From Cyclina sinensis (taxonomy: Eukaryota; Mollusca; Bivalvia; Venerida; Veneridae): DNA of 64,000 nucleotides. Positions within the stretch are counted from its first letter, which is position 1. Every line of letters starts with the position of its first letter. The stretch is from positions 22,000,704 to 22,064,703 of the forward strand of contig JAAONU010000010.1 in assembly GCA_012932295.1 (NCBI GenBank), given 5' to 3'. Made by a program: the position numbers and the translations under genes. This document shows positions 34,204 to 46,385 of the stretch, one piece after another. The notes below the pieces were generated by a model. The model was not told the DNA's origin. It ran no database searches and was given only the letters and a program-made list of their open reading frames with translations.

Positions 34204-35297
34204 CTGTAACAGATAAAAACAAGGATGTGTCAATCTGTTTTAATGTTTACACAAATACATGAATTACGTGCAGCTCCTTCTTCAAAGGACTAAATTTAGT
34301 CGTTATTCATACAGAAACAAAAATGAACAGGTACAATATTGTGTTGAAACATTTTAAGAACGTAACACAAATATATATAAAAAAGAACCATGATCTTTTT
34401 GAATCGGCAAAGGACTTGACACTATTTTTCACAAAATGTGTTTTCATTAAAATGCATGTTTATTTTCTCTAACAAAAAGAACTGGTGAGCCTGAAGAATT
34501 TTTGGTTTTTTACATCAAAAGTTTCTTTCCATAACTAATCATATGGTTGTATTTTCACTGCATAAATGTTAAGAGGAGTGGTATAAATTGTTTGACAGTC
34601 TGTAAACTTGGTCCAGAGATCGCAGGATTTGTAATCTTTGGCTTTTCACTAGAGCCTTTTACCTTGATATTACAGCCGCATGGTCCAGAATTCTTTCTCT
34701 ATTGTATTATGTGTACAGGTAAATTTACCAAATATGAGTATGTTCTAATCTTCATTATTATGGTCATCAAAGAACTAAGTAAGGATTGCAGAATCTGAAA
34801 AGAACAACATTTGATCATGTATATAAAATAAAATGTTTCTCGAGATTTTGTCTTACAATGATTTTTTTATTAAATTTAAATGTATAGTTTGCCTCTTTCA
34901 TGACTGAACGTGATCAAAACTGTAGTCACTTCAATCGAAAACAATTACAATTTTCTTTCTCTTTATTACTTTTATCTTCCATTATAATAACTTTCTTGTG
35001 GTCTATATTTCTTATATTCCAACTGATTTCAGGAGTTATTAATTTCATATTTTATATATATTATTCAAAACCAAGAACCATCTCAAGCAAAAATACACTT
35101 CTACTTGAGGTGGTTGTACAATCAAAATTAAAGAAAAAAATCTCAATTCTGGGTCTTATCTCAATAACCACTTCTACTTATGTCAACTCCTTTCTAATAT
35201 TTACACACCTCCGAAACCATTATCAAAACAAGTTTAGCTTTAATAAAATTATTCAGAAAAAAAAACTTACAGATTTTAGATATTTATGAGAAAACTC

Positions 35298-35441
35298 CTA
35301 CACTGGAACCATTCCGTCCATTTCAGCTAAGCAATGATCATGACGGGGCCATATGTGGATATTACACAATACTCCTGCGGCACTGATTTTCTCTTTAGTT
35401 GCTTCCACCTCAGCCATTCTCTGCTGGCATCTGGGAGTAAC
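35298..35441 (-). CDS. Terminal exon of the unrecognised gene
   Basis: Acceptor attttgttacaag, 47 codons plus TAG. It begins VTPRCQQRMAEVEATKEK, continues AAGVLCNIHIWPRHDHC and ends DGMVPV. It is GC-richer than its surroundings and all phase 0. An ATTAAA polyadenylation variant lies on the minus strand at about 35244-35239. Confidence 0.6.
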   Translation of the reverse strand, partial: VTPRCQQRMAEVEATKEKISAAGVLCNIHIWPRHDHCLAEMDGMVPV

Positions 35442-38400
35442 CTTGTAACAAAATAAAATAAATAAAATTAATATATCATGAAACGCGATTAATTTAACAG
35501 AATTAAAAACTTCAAATACAACATAACCTTCTTGTCTGTGCTGGCCTTTGAAATTAAATGGTTTTTCTGTTTCTGCTTCTCAAGCTCATAAAGATTCTTA
35601 CTCACAACCACACTCCAAAAAAACAAAAAACAAAAAAAACAAAAATCAAAACAAAAACAAAAAAAGTAAGAATTGCTTCAAAGTTAACTTCACTCTAAAA
35701 GTGTATATATATATATATATATTTCATAAGTGTATCATTTACAAATGCACAGTGATTCTTTAAACTGGCAGCAGACCCGAATCATTTTTTTCAAGTAGTC
35801 TTTCATTGGACATTAATTTTCATCATGCAAGGGAAGTAGCTCGATCGTCATTACGTCTGCATAAGGAAATTAACGCGACAACACATTGGAACTGTAAAAT
35901 GTGATTAACCAACATTGAACTAAATATTTAGAATAGAAAATGACACAAAAGATTAACAATATACTTAATATAACTTAATTCAAAAACTTAAGTCTCATAA
36001 ACTTCAGTTTTCAAACCTCAGGCAATGGTTACTTTAGATCACACTTCATGACGACTGTGTGGGTTAGACATCTTACTGGAAATTCCCCCTCAAAATCAGA
36101 TCTGCAATCTACCATCCTGGAATATATTCAGAGAGATCAATCATTCAGTTTGACATAAATTCCAACAACATGAGACTTATGCTGTTTAATGTCTTATCAA
36201 TCTTGTTTGCATTCAAAGGGTCACAAGAAGTTGCTACAAAATAAAGAAACAGACTGCAGTTTTCCATGTCCACCCCTCAATATATACTCTTCACTTCTTC
36301 TCTCAGGAAGCAGTGTTTTTGTTATGATAAGTAGAACCTATTTCAACTCTGATATTTACCTTGAATTGATTTTAAGATATTTTGTCTTATTTATATATCC
36401 CCTTTCCTTTTTGCACTGTGCTAAGAAGTAGGTCATTCTTAAAACTGAGCACAGTATACCGTCTACATGTTTTTTTCATATAACAAAATAAATCTGAAAA
36501 CAAAATAAATGCCTTCCTCATGTCCTTTTTTTCACAATTTAAGACAATGTCAATCAGTGATCACATGCGTCGCCTGATGATAACCAATTAAACAGTAGTA
36601 TTGAGAAGTGATTGGACAATTTGTAGGCTAAAACGCATTTTTTTATTCAAGGGCCATAATTCATTCAACCAAACATCCTGTAAGACATGTGCAAGTACTT
36701 GAGGTACAGAACAATCCAGTTACATTTCATTTCAATTGTTTTAGTAATATAAGAGAATTAGTCCGGACAAACTAAAAAAATAAATATCATAAAAGTGTCA
36801 TAACTCTGACAAAAATCATTGAACTGGAAAATGCTGACAATATGCACAACTAGACTTGGTACTGATCATTCTTGTAAAGTTTGGATGAAATCGCACGAGT
36901 AGAATCTGAGGAGTAGTCCGGACAGACAGACGATGGATTGACAGAAATATATATGATGGTGAAGTTATCTCTATATGTCATTGCTACTTTTTAGCATGTC
37001 GCAGCTACTGTGAAGCTTGCAACACAAAATTCATTATTTGGACAAAACGCTTTTTCATTCAAGGTCCATAACTCAGCCAAAAATCATTCAACCAAAAAAA
37101 CTTGTTAGATATGCACAAGTACTTTAGATACTGATCAATCCTGTAAAATTTCATTCAAATTGCATTAGTAGTATCAGAGAAGTAGTTCGGACAAACTTTA
37201 AAAATAAAAATCATAAAAGGGTCATAACTCTCACAAAAATCATTGAAATGGAAAATGCTGACAATATGCACAACTAGACTTGGAACTGATCATTCCTGTA
37301 AAGTTTGGATGAAATCACACAAGTAGTTTCTGAGGAGTAGTCCTAACAAGTTTTGTGACAGACGGTCGGACGGAGGGACGGAGAGAGAGACAGACAGACG
37401 ACGGAGAAGTGATCCCTATATGTCGCGGCTTCTTCGTAACAGGCGACACAAAAATCATAAAAGGGCCATAACACTCACAAAAATTACTGGACTGGAAAAT
37501 GCCGACGATATGCACAACTAGACTGGGTACTGATCATTACTGTTACAGTAAAGTTTGGATGAGGAGTAGTCCAGACAAGTTTTGTGACGGACCGACAGAC
37601 GGATGGACAAACAGACGACAGAGAAGTAATCCCTATATGTCGCGGCAACTTCGTAGCAGGCGACACAACAAATAAAGACATAATATCTCAACAACAGATC
37701 TCACCTTGACAGAAGTCTGCTTCTGCAAGACTAGTTCCATAGCTGGATTGAGGAATTCACTCAAAAGAGTACCAACATTCCATTACTTTGTTTTCATTAT
37801 CCTAAGTACAAAGGAAGTATAGTTATGTTTTTGTACACATTAACCTATTTTATGCTTTCTCTCATGTTATATTTACCAAATCAAAACACTATATCAAGAC
37901 AAGCTGATATTAGCTTACCTGTTCTTGTAGATAAATCATGAATGGCCATTTTCTTCCGCCCCTTACCAGAGTATCGTTATTTTTTGACGACTTGATTTTT
38001 AGGCACAATGTCTAAAGCTGGACAGCAAGTAAAATTTGGTTCAGTCAAATAATCATACCAAACATTTTTTTCACCATGTCTGAAAGTAAATAACAAATAT
38101 TATTAAATACAATTTTTCATAATAGAACAAAAATCTCAGAGAACCAACAGCAGAATGCTGACTTCACTTTAACTGACTCTCATTCCAGTACCGTTTAAAG
38201 TGACTGACTCACAGATGAGTCGACGATGCTTAAAAAAGTTAATGTTTTAAATATTAAAAATTCTAGACTGTTGTAATTGTGAAGAACATATGCAAACTAA
38301 GTTAGTGTCTTTTTTAGATACAAAAACACATCATAATATAAAGCTTCTCACACTTTTATCGATGAAAATTTTACCGGGTAGATACATTTTTTGATACCGT

Positions 38401-40154
38401 TAATTTTGACAACTAGCATCAACAAGTCTGTGTGGCTCAGTGTAGCTCACCAGCCTTAATTTTACTTACCGAAATGGTGTTGAAATCAAATTCTGTTTTC
38501 TTCAGTTTTCATGATGTACAGAAGCATATAATATGTGCTTTTTTCCATGGTAACTTCTCTGTAATTTTAAAGAAAAAACTTTTTTAGGCTTAATTTTGTG
38601 AGTCAGTTGCTTTAAAATTCAGATCAGTCAAATATTCAACTCTGAAGACAGCAGTTGAGGTTGACCTTGAAAAAAGTCAAAGTGATCAAATGAATTTATT
38701 GAAGACTTTAAGCTATCATAATTGACAAATGATAAAATGAAAAGCAAACGGTGCATAGTAAAAGTTCCAATGATCAGTTAAAAACTTATGCAATTGAAAA
38801 CAACTGTATTCACAATATCCGTTTTAACTTGATAGCAAGCTCAAAGGAACACAGAATTAAATTCTGAATGAATTATTTAGGTAAACAAAATAAATTTTTC
38901 ACTCACCACCTGCGGGAAACCATAACACGTTGATCGCTGGCAATGGCACTATACATGTAGATAAATACATTAGGCACTTGTCATCAAGAGATCTCACATT
39001 ATAACAGTTAAATAAAGGATAGCCTCCAAAACAGTGGTTTAATCTAACGGTTTCTAGCTGAATCTGAAGTACAAAAAAGAATCTAATGTATCTTTCAAAT
39101 GAAAACAGTAAAGAGATGTATATATGAGAACATAAAATATCTCAAGTCAGAATTTGAGGAAATTGTATCCAGATCCTGCAGTTTTTGAAATTGATCAGCT
39201 TATCCATTACACAATATATACAAGACTCTCTTTATCAGAAATTCATTCAAAGAACAACTGTTCGTAAACAGGAAAAGATTTTACATCTTGCTTGTTCCCA
39301 TCCTCTAGTATGTGATATATCGTACTTATGAATAAGATGCTGGAAAAAGAACGTACTATTCCAAATGGCAAAAATATGTCAAACTCAGTAGAACTGGTAT
39401 AAAGACTCAATCAATTCAAAATGTATGTCATAAGTAGTTAAAACATGAAGAGTCTAGCACGGAAAACCAATTAAATATTACTGGTACTGTTGTTGCATTT
39501 CTATTCTACAAATCAAAAGCACTGGAGATGTACACTCGAGTCTTGGCCTACATACAGGTTCTTACCCTCCTTACTGTTGTCTAATATCGGTTCATTTGGA
39601 AACACTTCACACACAGTACATGTTTATGATTTGTATAACTTATGATTTGTACTTGATGTTTGTTCAATAGTTTCACATAGAGTTACATCAAACATACAGT
39701 TCTATATTGTATGTCAGTCCTGAAATAAATGAACCAAATTTAAAATTTAAAGATAAAAGTCTGGGACAGGTTTAATATAATAATAAACATTATATGGAAA
39801 CAATGGGAATGTTTTTTCTTATTTACTTCCACAATTACTTATGATAAAAATCTACTAACTGTTATGAGCATTTTTTTCATTTGTAAATATATTATGGTTG
39901 ACATATAGAAAAGTAAGCTTTTGGACAATAATGAATACGCCAGTTGTCTCCCTTGTATAACAATCAAAGATGAAATAATTAAAAGTACAATAATATAAAT
40001 ATATTACTTTAGCACAAATATAAAACTTAACTTATAAACAGACCAAACATAGTACATAAGGTAGTAAAAAGATAAATAATATAAACTCTAGCTTACCCAA
40101 TTTGTGGAAATCTGCAAACCAACATTACAGTCCACTGAATACTGGCTGTAGGAA
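35298..40154 (-). CDS. Unrecognised multi-exon gene, minus strand, with frame conflicts
   Basis: Exons 5' to 3': 40154-40097, 39063-38907, possibly 38492-38470, 38079-37919, 37801-37705, and 35441-35298 ending in TAG. The first two join in phase (STNW-IQLETV). Notable segments: VDCNVGLQISTNW, NHCFGGYPLFNCYNVRSLDD, LPAINVLWFPAG, HGEKNVWYDYLTEPNFTCCP, LVRGGRKWPFMIYLQEQ, TLLSEFLNPAMELVLQKQ, and AAGVLCNIHIWPRHDHCLAE. The amino-acid content is clearly protein-like (W, C, aromatic-rich) and the borders follow GT/AG. I do not recognise the family. In the 38079 exon, one missing A in CAAAAAAT would switch the early frame into the later one. The 37801 exon has a TAA between its acceptor and its long frame. 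No clear start codon was found. This is a pseudogene or sequence containing indel errors. Confidence 0.5.
36538..37672. repeat. TGTGTCGCCT...AGGCGACACA repeat, copy 3 (composite)
   Basis: It starts gatcacatgcgtcgcctgat. AGGCGACACA occurs at 37440-37449 and again at 37659-37668, and 'cataactctgacaaaaatca'-type blocks recur three times. It lies in an intron of the minus-strand gene. Confidence 0.8.
37705..37801 (-). CDS. Exon of the unrecognised gene, stop near its 5' end
   Basis: Acceptor tcctttgtacttag, donor GTCAAG-gtgaga. The frame that joins the terminal exon is open for 26 codons (WNVGTLLSEFLNPAMELVLQ...) but is preceded by TAA. Entering in phase 0 gives DNENKVMECWYSFE and then a stop. 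A 1-nt shift near ggaatg would join these. Confidence 0.45.
37919..38079 (-). CDS. Exon of the unrecognised gene, homopolymer frame break
   Basis: Acceptor ttatttactttcag, donor AACAG-gtaagc. The frame HGEKNVWYDYLTEPNFTCCP, ALDIVPKNQVVKK ends at TAA right after CAAAAAA. The +1 frame beyond it gives NNDTLVRGGRKWPFMIYLQE. One extra A in the run of six makes one continuous 54-residue exon. Confidence 0.55.
38907..39063 (-). CDS. Exon of the unrecognised gene
   Basis: Excellent acceptor (gattcttttttgtacttcag) and donor (GGTG-gtgagt). 52 open codons in phase 0: IQLETVRLNHCFGGYPLFN, CYNVRSLDDKCLMYLSTC, IVPLPAINVLWFPAG. This is the longest clean exon of this gene. Confidence 0.6.
40097..40154 (-). 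CDS. Exon of the unrecognised gene
   Basis: Acceptor ttcattgttatttctag, donor AATTGG-gtaagc, phase 2 in and 0 out. It encodes SYSQYSVDCNVGLQISTNW. Confidence 0.55.
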
Positions 40155-40546
40155 CTAGAAATAACAATGAACTTTCATTAATTAGTAGAGACAGAAATGT
40201 GCAACAGTTAAATTCAGCACTCACAGGCAATCGGTTTTATTTAAAATGAACACTCTGAAACCAAGTTTATGCACAGACTGTGAAATCAGAATAATCCTAC
40301 CCAATCACTATCTCTTACATTTATTTATCAGTGGTACCGTTTGCCCATATAATTGACACCCCCTGAAGAGTGTAGTTAATTTAACATGTGGAACATTGTG
40401 CAAGAGACAAAAGGGCACTCCAAGTTCTTTTATAAGCCCAGTGCATAGCATTAATATATTAGTACACTGTTTAATGTATCAACCGAAAGACAATAAGTTG
40501 TGTGTATCAGACTGTAAACACCTGAATTACAAGTCATGTGACTTAC

Positions 40547-40657
40547 CTATTCACATCAGATCAATCCTACCATAGAGCTAGAGCAATTTTAATAGTTCAC
40601 CAGGTAAAATCTTGTGATACGAGAAGACAAACACAGCGACTAGAACTGGCTAAAAAC
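40547..40657 (-). other. Candidate upstream exon, probably non-coding
   Basis: Borders ttatttcagttttccag ... GAATAG-gtaagt fit splice consensus, but the frame that would enter 40154 contains TGA and TAG. It is likely 5' UTR of the unrecognised gene if real. Confidence 0.35.
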
Positions 40658-40799
40658 CTGGAAAACTGAAATAAGTATATAAAAAGAGTAAAAGAGGGGT
40701 GAAATAGGTTTGAGAAATTGATAAAGTACTAAAATGACACTGCAATACGACCGAACTGTAGCCGAACAACATGAAAAATCTTCACTCTCATAAAGCATA

Positions 40800-41255
40800 T
40801 ATAACAAGAGCTGTCAGTGGAGACAGCACAATCAACTGTTTAAGTACTGGATAGCTAAGAAAGGGATAACTATTAAAAAATCAATTTAATTCAAGATCTA
40901 TAGATATATAGACAATAATCTTCTCTATGGTAGATGCAATATCATACATTTATAGTTTTTTATCTTTGAAAATACTTCAAAAATAAAGAAGTCATATTGG
41001 AATATTACAACTTTTAAGAAAACTTCTTAAGTTTAAAGGGCAGATTATTCTAGAAATATGGTGCTAGAGTTATGAATCTTAACATATATGATGTGGGTAG
41101 TGATAAGGATTATATATTTGAAGTTTGAAGGAAATCCCTCTAGAAATAAAGAAGTAATAGTAAAAAATATATGTTACTGCACCAAAACTTTAAAACTTTA
41201 ATCAGAAATCTGGACGTGGATGTAGGACAGCTCTCCATATACTTCGTATAGTTGA
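40800..41255. repeat. AACAAGAGCTGTC-type dispersed repeat
   Basis: It starts aacaagagctgtcagtggag, which has the short inverted word CTGTC/GACAG. The body is AT-rich with no tandem structure. A distant relative starts at 53126. Confidence 0.5.
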
Positions 41256-41260
41256 GCTAA

Positions 41261-41300
<40 letters not shown>

Positions 41301-41375
41301 AAATAAGTAAATGAATGAATGAATGAATGAATGAACAAGTGAATGAATAAATGACTGATTGAATGAATGAAATAT
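41256..41375. repeat. (AAAT)n then (GAAT)n microsatellite
   Basis: About 12 copies of aaat, followed by about 8 of gaat/tgaa with interruptions. Confidence 0.95.
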
Positions 41376-41506
41376 TTTGCGTTATAATATCAGCTTATTC
41401 ATGTTAGTTACATTTGATTCTTACAATTTATTTTTTAATTCAAGGAGGAAAAATAAATACAAATTTAAAATTTAGACAAACAAAGTTAAAAATAAAACAA
41501 ACTTAC

Positions 41507-41690
41507 CTTTAAAATATTCTTTAAAAACTCCAATTTCCGTATTTTCTTTTCCCATCCCAGCACTAAATTTAAACAGTTTCTGTCCATAACGATTCATCTC
41601 TGTATTACTGTGGTTATATGCAGTTAAATCATTTATATACACAAAATATGTCAAAACTATTTACACATGTGTAGAAAATTTCAGCATAGT
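41507..41690 (-). other. Possible spliced 3' UTR or separate first exon
   Basis: A strong donor (AAAG-gtaagt at 41507) ends a 49-codon open frame just downstream of the NACHT stop codon. It may be a UTR intron of the NACHT transcript or the first exon of the gene below. The open frame starts only with TTG. Confidence 0.3.
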
Positions 41691-41720
41691 GACGTCATAT
41701 GATTGAACAGTTTTGTTTAT

Positions 41721-44209
41721 TTAATGTTCTCCTGTGATTGTTTCAAACTGAAATGTTTTCCTGCCATCACTGTCCTCCTCCTCCAGTTCCTCCAGCATCC
41801 TAAACTGTGATGATGTTTTTATTCTGTGTATCTGTCTTCTAAATTCGTCCTCGGGTTCTATTTCACAATCCTCTATTTCTACTAAAACAGATTGGGGTAG
41901 TTCTTGCATCAGATCAACAAGCTGACACAATGATGAAGCCGCCATTGTCAAAAAGTTCAACACAACATGTGTATTTCCAGGTAGGTTGCTGTCTGCTGCT
42001 GGATTATTTCTAAACTTCAACACAGGATCTGGGTCATATAACCACTCTAGCTTACACTTCTCTAGTATGGCCAGGTTGATTTCTATTTCTGTCACATGTA
42101 TACCATCCAGTGATAACTTTCTAAGTTGTGAGTGTTGAAGTAACTTCAGTCTGCTCCCAGGACAGTCAAACTCCTCGTGGTCAGTACAGTGTAAGTACTC
42201 CAGCTTAATCTTTCGTAAACACTTTGTCCTAGATATATAATTATAGAACTCTGTCCACTCACTGTGACTGAGTGAATACCCGTTGATATATATCACTTCT
42301 AACTTGTTTAAACTTGTGACTTCCTTACACGGTAAACGAGAATAGCTGTGACTACTATATAAATATAAACATTTAACAGACGTTTTCAGTAGTATAGCAA
42401 TATCACTGTCATAGTCTCCACGGTACCATATTTTCTCCAGGTTGTCTAGACGAGTCAATGAGAAATAATCAATAACTTCTCGTGTACTCTTGTAAGGTGT
42501 GTATTTCATGTATATATAAACTGACTTGATATTTTGTTGATTTCGTGTTGTCAGGAGGCGAAGATTTTCACGGTATTGTTCTTGTTTACAGCTGTATGTA
42601 ATAAAAACATCTTCAATACACAAACTGGCTTGATTTTCTTGTGACATGTCTTTACAACAATCAACCAACAGGTTCTGGTAATCTCTTAGTGGATGATCAA
42701 GTATATATCCTACTGTACTCCTATATTTACGTGTTAATTCATCATCATTTACGATTCTAATCAGCTCACTTGAAATCAAAGATAACATGTCTGCATTGAT
42801 GCCACTAATAAACAGAAGAATTTTGGATATTTCCAGAATGTCTTTAATACATTTACATTTTGATTTCATTGTTTCTAATACTAAAGATTGATTGGTAAAT
42901 GAACACATGTACAGTGCCGCGAAATATTCCTGAACTGATTTATGTGAGAAAGATATTTTTGTTGTCTGCTTAAACAATTTTCTGCGATCTTTAGTTTGTG
43001 TTAAAAGTCCTGTTTTAAGGCAGAAATCTAAACTCTCTTTGCTCAGATATCGGTTTGCTACAGAGACGTCAAATACAAGAATATTTTCCTGTTTTGTTTC
43101 TCGGAATAACGTATGAAAAGCTAGTTCTCCTAAACACATGATAAGCGAGTAAAACTTTACACAGTTTTCATTTTCACTGAAACAAGGCGGGATATCGCCT
43201 TGGGTATAAGCTGGTATATCTGGAAGGTTTTCGTTCATGTATTTTACTACAGTTCTTGCAAGCATCAGTTCGACAATATTGCTGTATAATTCAAAGAGAG
43301 CATTGCCTAGATTTTTGTTGTCACACCATAGACTTAGCATGAACATTAGCAGTATTGGAATTACTGCTAGTTCCGACACACGTTTTTCCTCCAAATCTGA
43401 ATTAAATTTATGTACTTTCTCCCACAAGACGTATTTATTTTTCTCGCCACTAACATGTGATATAAACGACTTTTTCAATTTGTCCCCTGACGTCTTGTTC
43501 AGCCCAGCAATTTCAAGCTTCTGTTCAATCTGGCTTGCGTTTATGCCACCTACGCTTAATTTCCAAGGTCGGGTGGTAGTCAGCACTGTAGTAGTTTCTC
43601 GAGCGGCCCTGTGTGGGATAAATTTATCCACCTGTTTACAGTCGTTTGAAGGGTGTTCCCATTCGTCTAGACCATCAAGTAACACCAAACATCTTTCTTT
43701 CTTCAGGACATTTTTTAAATCCTTCTCATTATATCCTGTAAGCCTAAATCTTTGAGAGAGCTGGTTGGAAATCATATCGTCAATTGAGCATTCGCTGGAA
43801 CTGTCTCGTAGTAACACTAGAAAAACGAAATCAAATCCACTCAAAATTTCAATTTCTTCGTCTGAGAAGTGGTCTTTATCCTCGGCCCGTGGATCCTTAG
43901 ATTGACACCATGTTAACGCCAGTCTCTTGCTAAAGGATGTTTTGCCTAAGCCTGCATCCGCCATTAAATATATTTCTTTGTAAGGGTTTCGATTCTTCTT
44001 GTGTTTCTCGTCTTTGTAGAATATATCGCAGAATCGAACCTTTGTTTTTTCTTCTTTCCCACCACCAATATCTCTTTTTACTGTCACAGAATTTATATCT
44101 GGCTTAACATAGAATTTTAGAAGAGAGGTGTCTTCCTCTTCGATCAGTGGCGACAACTGAATGGTAGCGTACTGTCGTCTGTAGGTGGCTATCAAATCGT
44201 TTCTTAGAT
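41721..44209 (-). CDS. NACHT-domain NTPase (NLR-like), main exon
   Basis: A P-loop STAND NTPase, probably an intracellular innate-immune receptor of the type expanded in molluscs. The open frame continues to 44234, but a textbook acceptor (ttcttatatttcag) sits at 44210-44212, so the first eight codons of that frame are intron and the exon starts at 44209 with a split Asp codon. Numbering from the open frame: Walker A GLGKTS at 95-100, Walker B LVLLDGLDEW at 183-192, sensor TTTRPW at 219-224, a helical Pro region at about 293, and a winged-helix-end motif FSHKSVQEYFAALY at 429-442. From about 570 to 735, irregular leucine-rich repeats are visible (LEKIWYRG, LNKLEVIYING, CLRKIKLEYL, QLRKLSLDGI). 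The last 50 residues are acidic. The N-terminal LRNDLIATYRRQY...LSPLIE segment resembles the linker between DZIP3-like/HEPN domains and NACHT in mollusc NLRs. The reading frame is intact for 829 codons, unlike its neighbours. An AATAAA overlaps the stop. Confidence 0.9.
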
Positions 44210-44212
44210 CTG

Positions 44213-46342
44213 AAATATAAGAAAAAGGAATCATAAGCTTAATGTATTTAAAATACTATCATATAATAAACGATCTACGATTCAAGCTCAGAATGAGATA
44301 TAAAAAGACGCTGGTCATTATTTATGTAAAAAACAACAACAACTTAAACATAACTTACAACATTAGCAGTTTAGAACTTCTTTACTTAATATGCTGAAAA
44401 AACTGCCATGTATTTGATCGTGTACGAGTAAGTCATAATGAATAAAGGTCATACACTCAAGCAGACGGACTATTTGACAGCTGTCATTATGTTTAGCAGT
44501 GTTTAGTTCATCTATAAATAACTGGCACTGTATATAACTCAGTTACCACAGGAACTTGTATTTGTCGGACAAGACATTATTACTCAATTTGAAGCAAAAT
44601 GCAGAGCTATTGATATGTTTATGTGATGTGCGATTTTCTAAAGGTTGTATTTTTAGCTCGTATATAATTTTTTTTTTCACAAATAAGAGGGAGAGCTAGC
44701 GACGACAGAAATTACCATTATTATCGTTATTGAACGTCTTTGATACAATCGATCCTTAAATTTTGTGGTTTTTTTTATTGTTTATTTACTCTTTTAAATG
44801 GGAATATGTCCTACAATGATTTCATAAATGCATACTTTAACTGGGGAAACAATAATTTAGGCTTACGAAACTGAAAAAAGAGGCCTTTTTATTTTACATT
44901 CAATGGCTACAATTAAAAAAAGATAAAGGTATCAATTAAAAGGTGTTTCTTTTTCACAAATCTGACACCCAGAACAAAACATTGAGGCACATATGAAAAT
45001 CTCAACAGGCTGTCCAACCGGTCTGGTCACGAAACAAAAATACCCTGCCGGGATGTAATCCGACGCTTTTACCAGTAGGACACAGGCATGTCTATAACAT
45101 AGAAAACTCACAAGCCTGTGCACCTTTCATAATTGTTTCATAGTTTCAGGTCCCTGTGTATAGTTGAAGTTTTACAATAAATTGTGTTAATTTCATTATA
45201 TACCATGTCTATGCAAGATATATCAGTTGAGTATGATATGCTCGACAAAAATTGAACAAAATTGATAAGTGCACTTATGGAGTTTGCATAGTAACCGAGA
45301 AATGACGTCATAAAGAGATCGGACGATTTTTTTACATTTTTTTTTATAATTCATAGAATACAAACAACATATAGACCCCGCTTTTATTGGTTTTTACTTG
45401 ACATTTAATAGGAAAGTCTAAAAAAATGTGATTATAAACCCTGACAACTATAACCGACCATGTCAGGTCTTTCAGGCTAGTTTATATTGTATGCGAGATA
45501 AGTAACTCAAATCCAAGCCAAGTGAATTCTATTTGATCATGTCACAGGTTTCACCAAGTCGCAAGATCAACACGCTAAGAGATGTTTAAGTGAATTATCT
45601 GTCATAATTATGATGTCTATAATTCTATTTCAGGGGACATAACTGAAGATTGAAGTATGTTTTGTACCACATGTCAACTGCTAGTCATCCACCTTTGAAT
45701 TTTATATTTCAGTTGTGATACTCGAACAAGAGTTCTTTGAACAAGGGCTTCCTGAAGAAGTTTGGTGAGATGAGAAAAAAGAGAGGTTGGAGATCATAAA
45801 CTATCATAAACGTGTTCGTACCGTATGAACACACTATGCTTTTCGTTAAAATTCTGTTTTTTACTTAAACAATATGAGAGTTACAGAATTTATTCATACT
45901 CACGAACGTAATGGATTGATTTTTTTAATACGTGAATCCCTGTTTGCATTTAGCTTTTTAATTATCGGTGAAAGTTTTCAGTCACATCACCCATTCTGAA
46001 AAGCATGCAACTTGTTCGTACGTATGAACACATACATTGTAATTTAGAAACTGCCTGTCTATGAATTAAATTATAAGAGTTCCACTCTAAATGTTCATTT
46101 TTGCTTGTTTTATGAGAATTTTCGGTGTAAAATTAACTTTAAAAAGTCATATATGGGCCAAAAAGAGGGACAAATCTCAAAATCATTTTTTGTTTTGTTT
46201 TGCAAGCAGTTCACTTTGTTAAAATACACATATTTTGGGTAGCAAGAAAAGAACGCAATCATTTTAACAGGTTTTGCACAAGAAACACACATTGACAAAA
46301 TTTCTTTCTACATACGATACAAAGATTAACAATCTGATTTAC
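44213..46342 (-). other. Intron of the NACHT gene
   Basis: AT-rich with no repeat array. A degenerate tRNA-like word at about 45045-45090 (minus strand) may be an old SINE, but it is too diverged to call. Confidence 0.5.
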
Positions 46343-46385
46343 CTGTATTCAATAGATTTGTCCCTGTTGCAATGATGGAGTGCGA
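46343..46385 (-). CDS. NACHT gene, short upstream exon
   Basis: Acceptor tctccgactattag, donor AATACAG-gtaaat. 43 bp read S-H-S-I-I-A-T-G-T-N-L-L-N-T plus one base that completes Asp in the main exon (LLNT-DLRNDL). Phase agreement and the TGTNLLNTDLRNDL sequence support it. An N-terminal domain and the start codon should lie further upstream (above 46385), beyond what I could find. Confidence 0.6.

Noticed and set aside
34900..35289. 129-codon plus-strand ORF with two hydrophobic stretches
   Set aside because: Very AT-rich, no splice or family support, and it lies opposite the 3' UTR of a better-supported minus-strand gene. Hydrophobicity here follows from base composition.
38470..38492. 23-bp microexon in the minus-strand gene
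   Set aside because: The donor is good and joins 38079 in phase, but its acceptor lacks a pyrimidine tract and its phase does not fit 38907. Mentioned only as possible.
43237..43755. 172-codon plus-strand ORF
   Set aside because: Antisense shadow of the NACHT exon, in its P-loop domain region.
45040..45095. tRNA-like sequence on the minus strand
   Set aside because: Only fragments of A and B boxes. No cloverleaf can be drawn.
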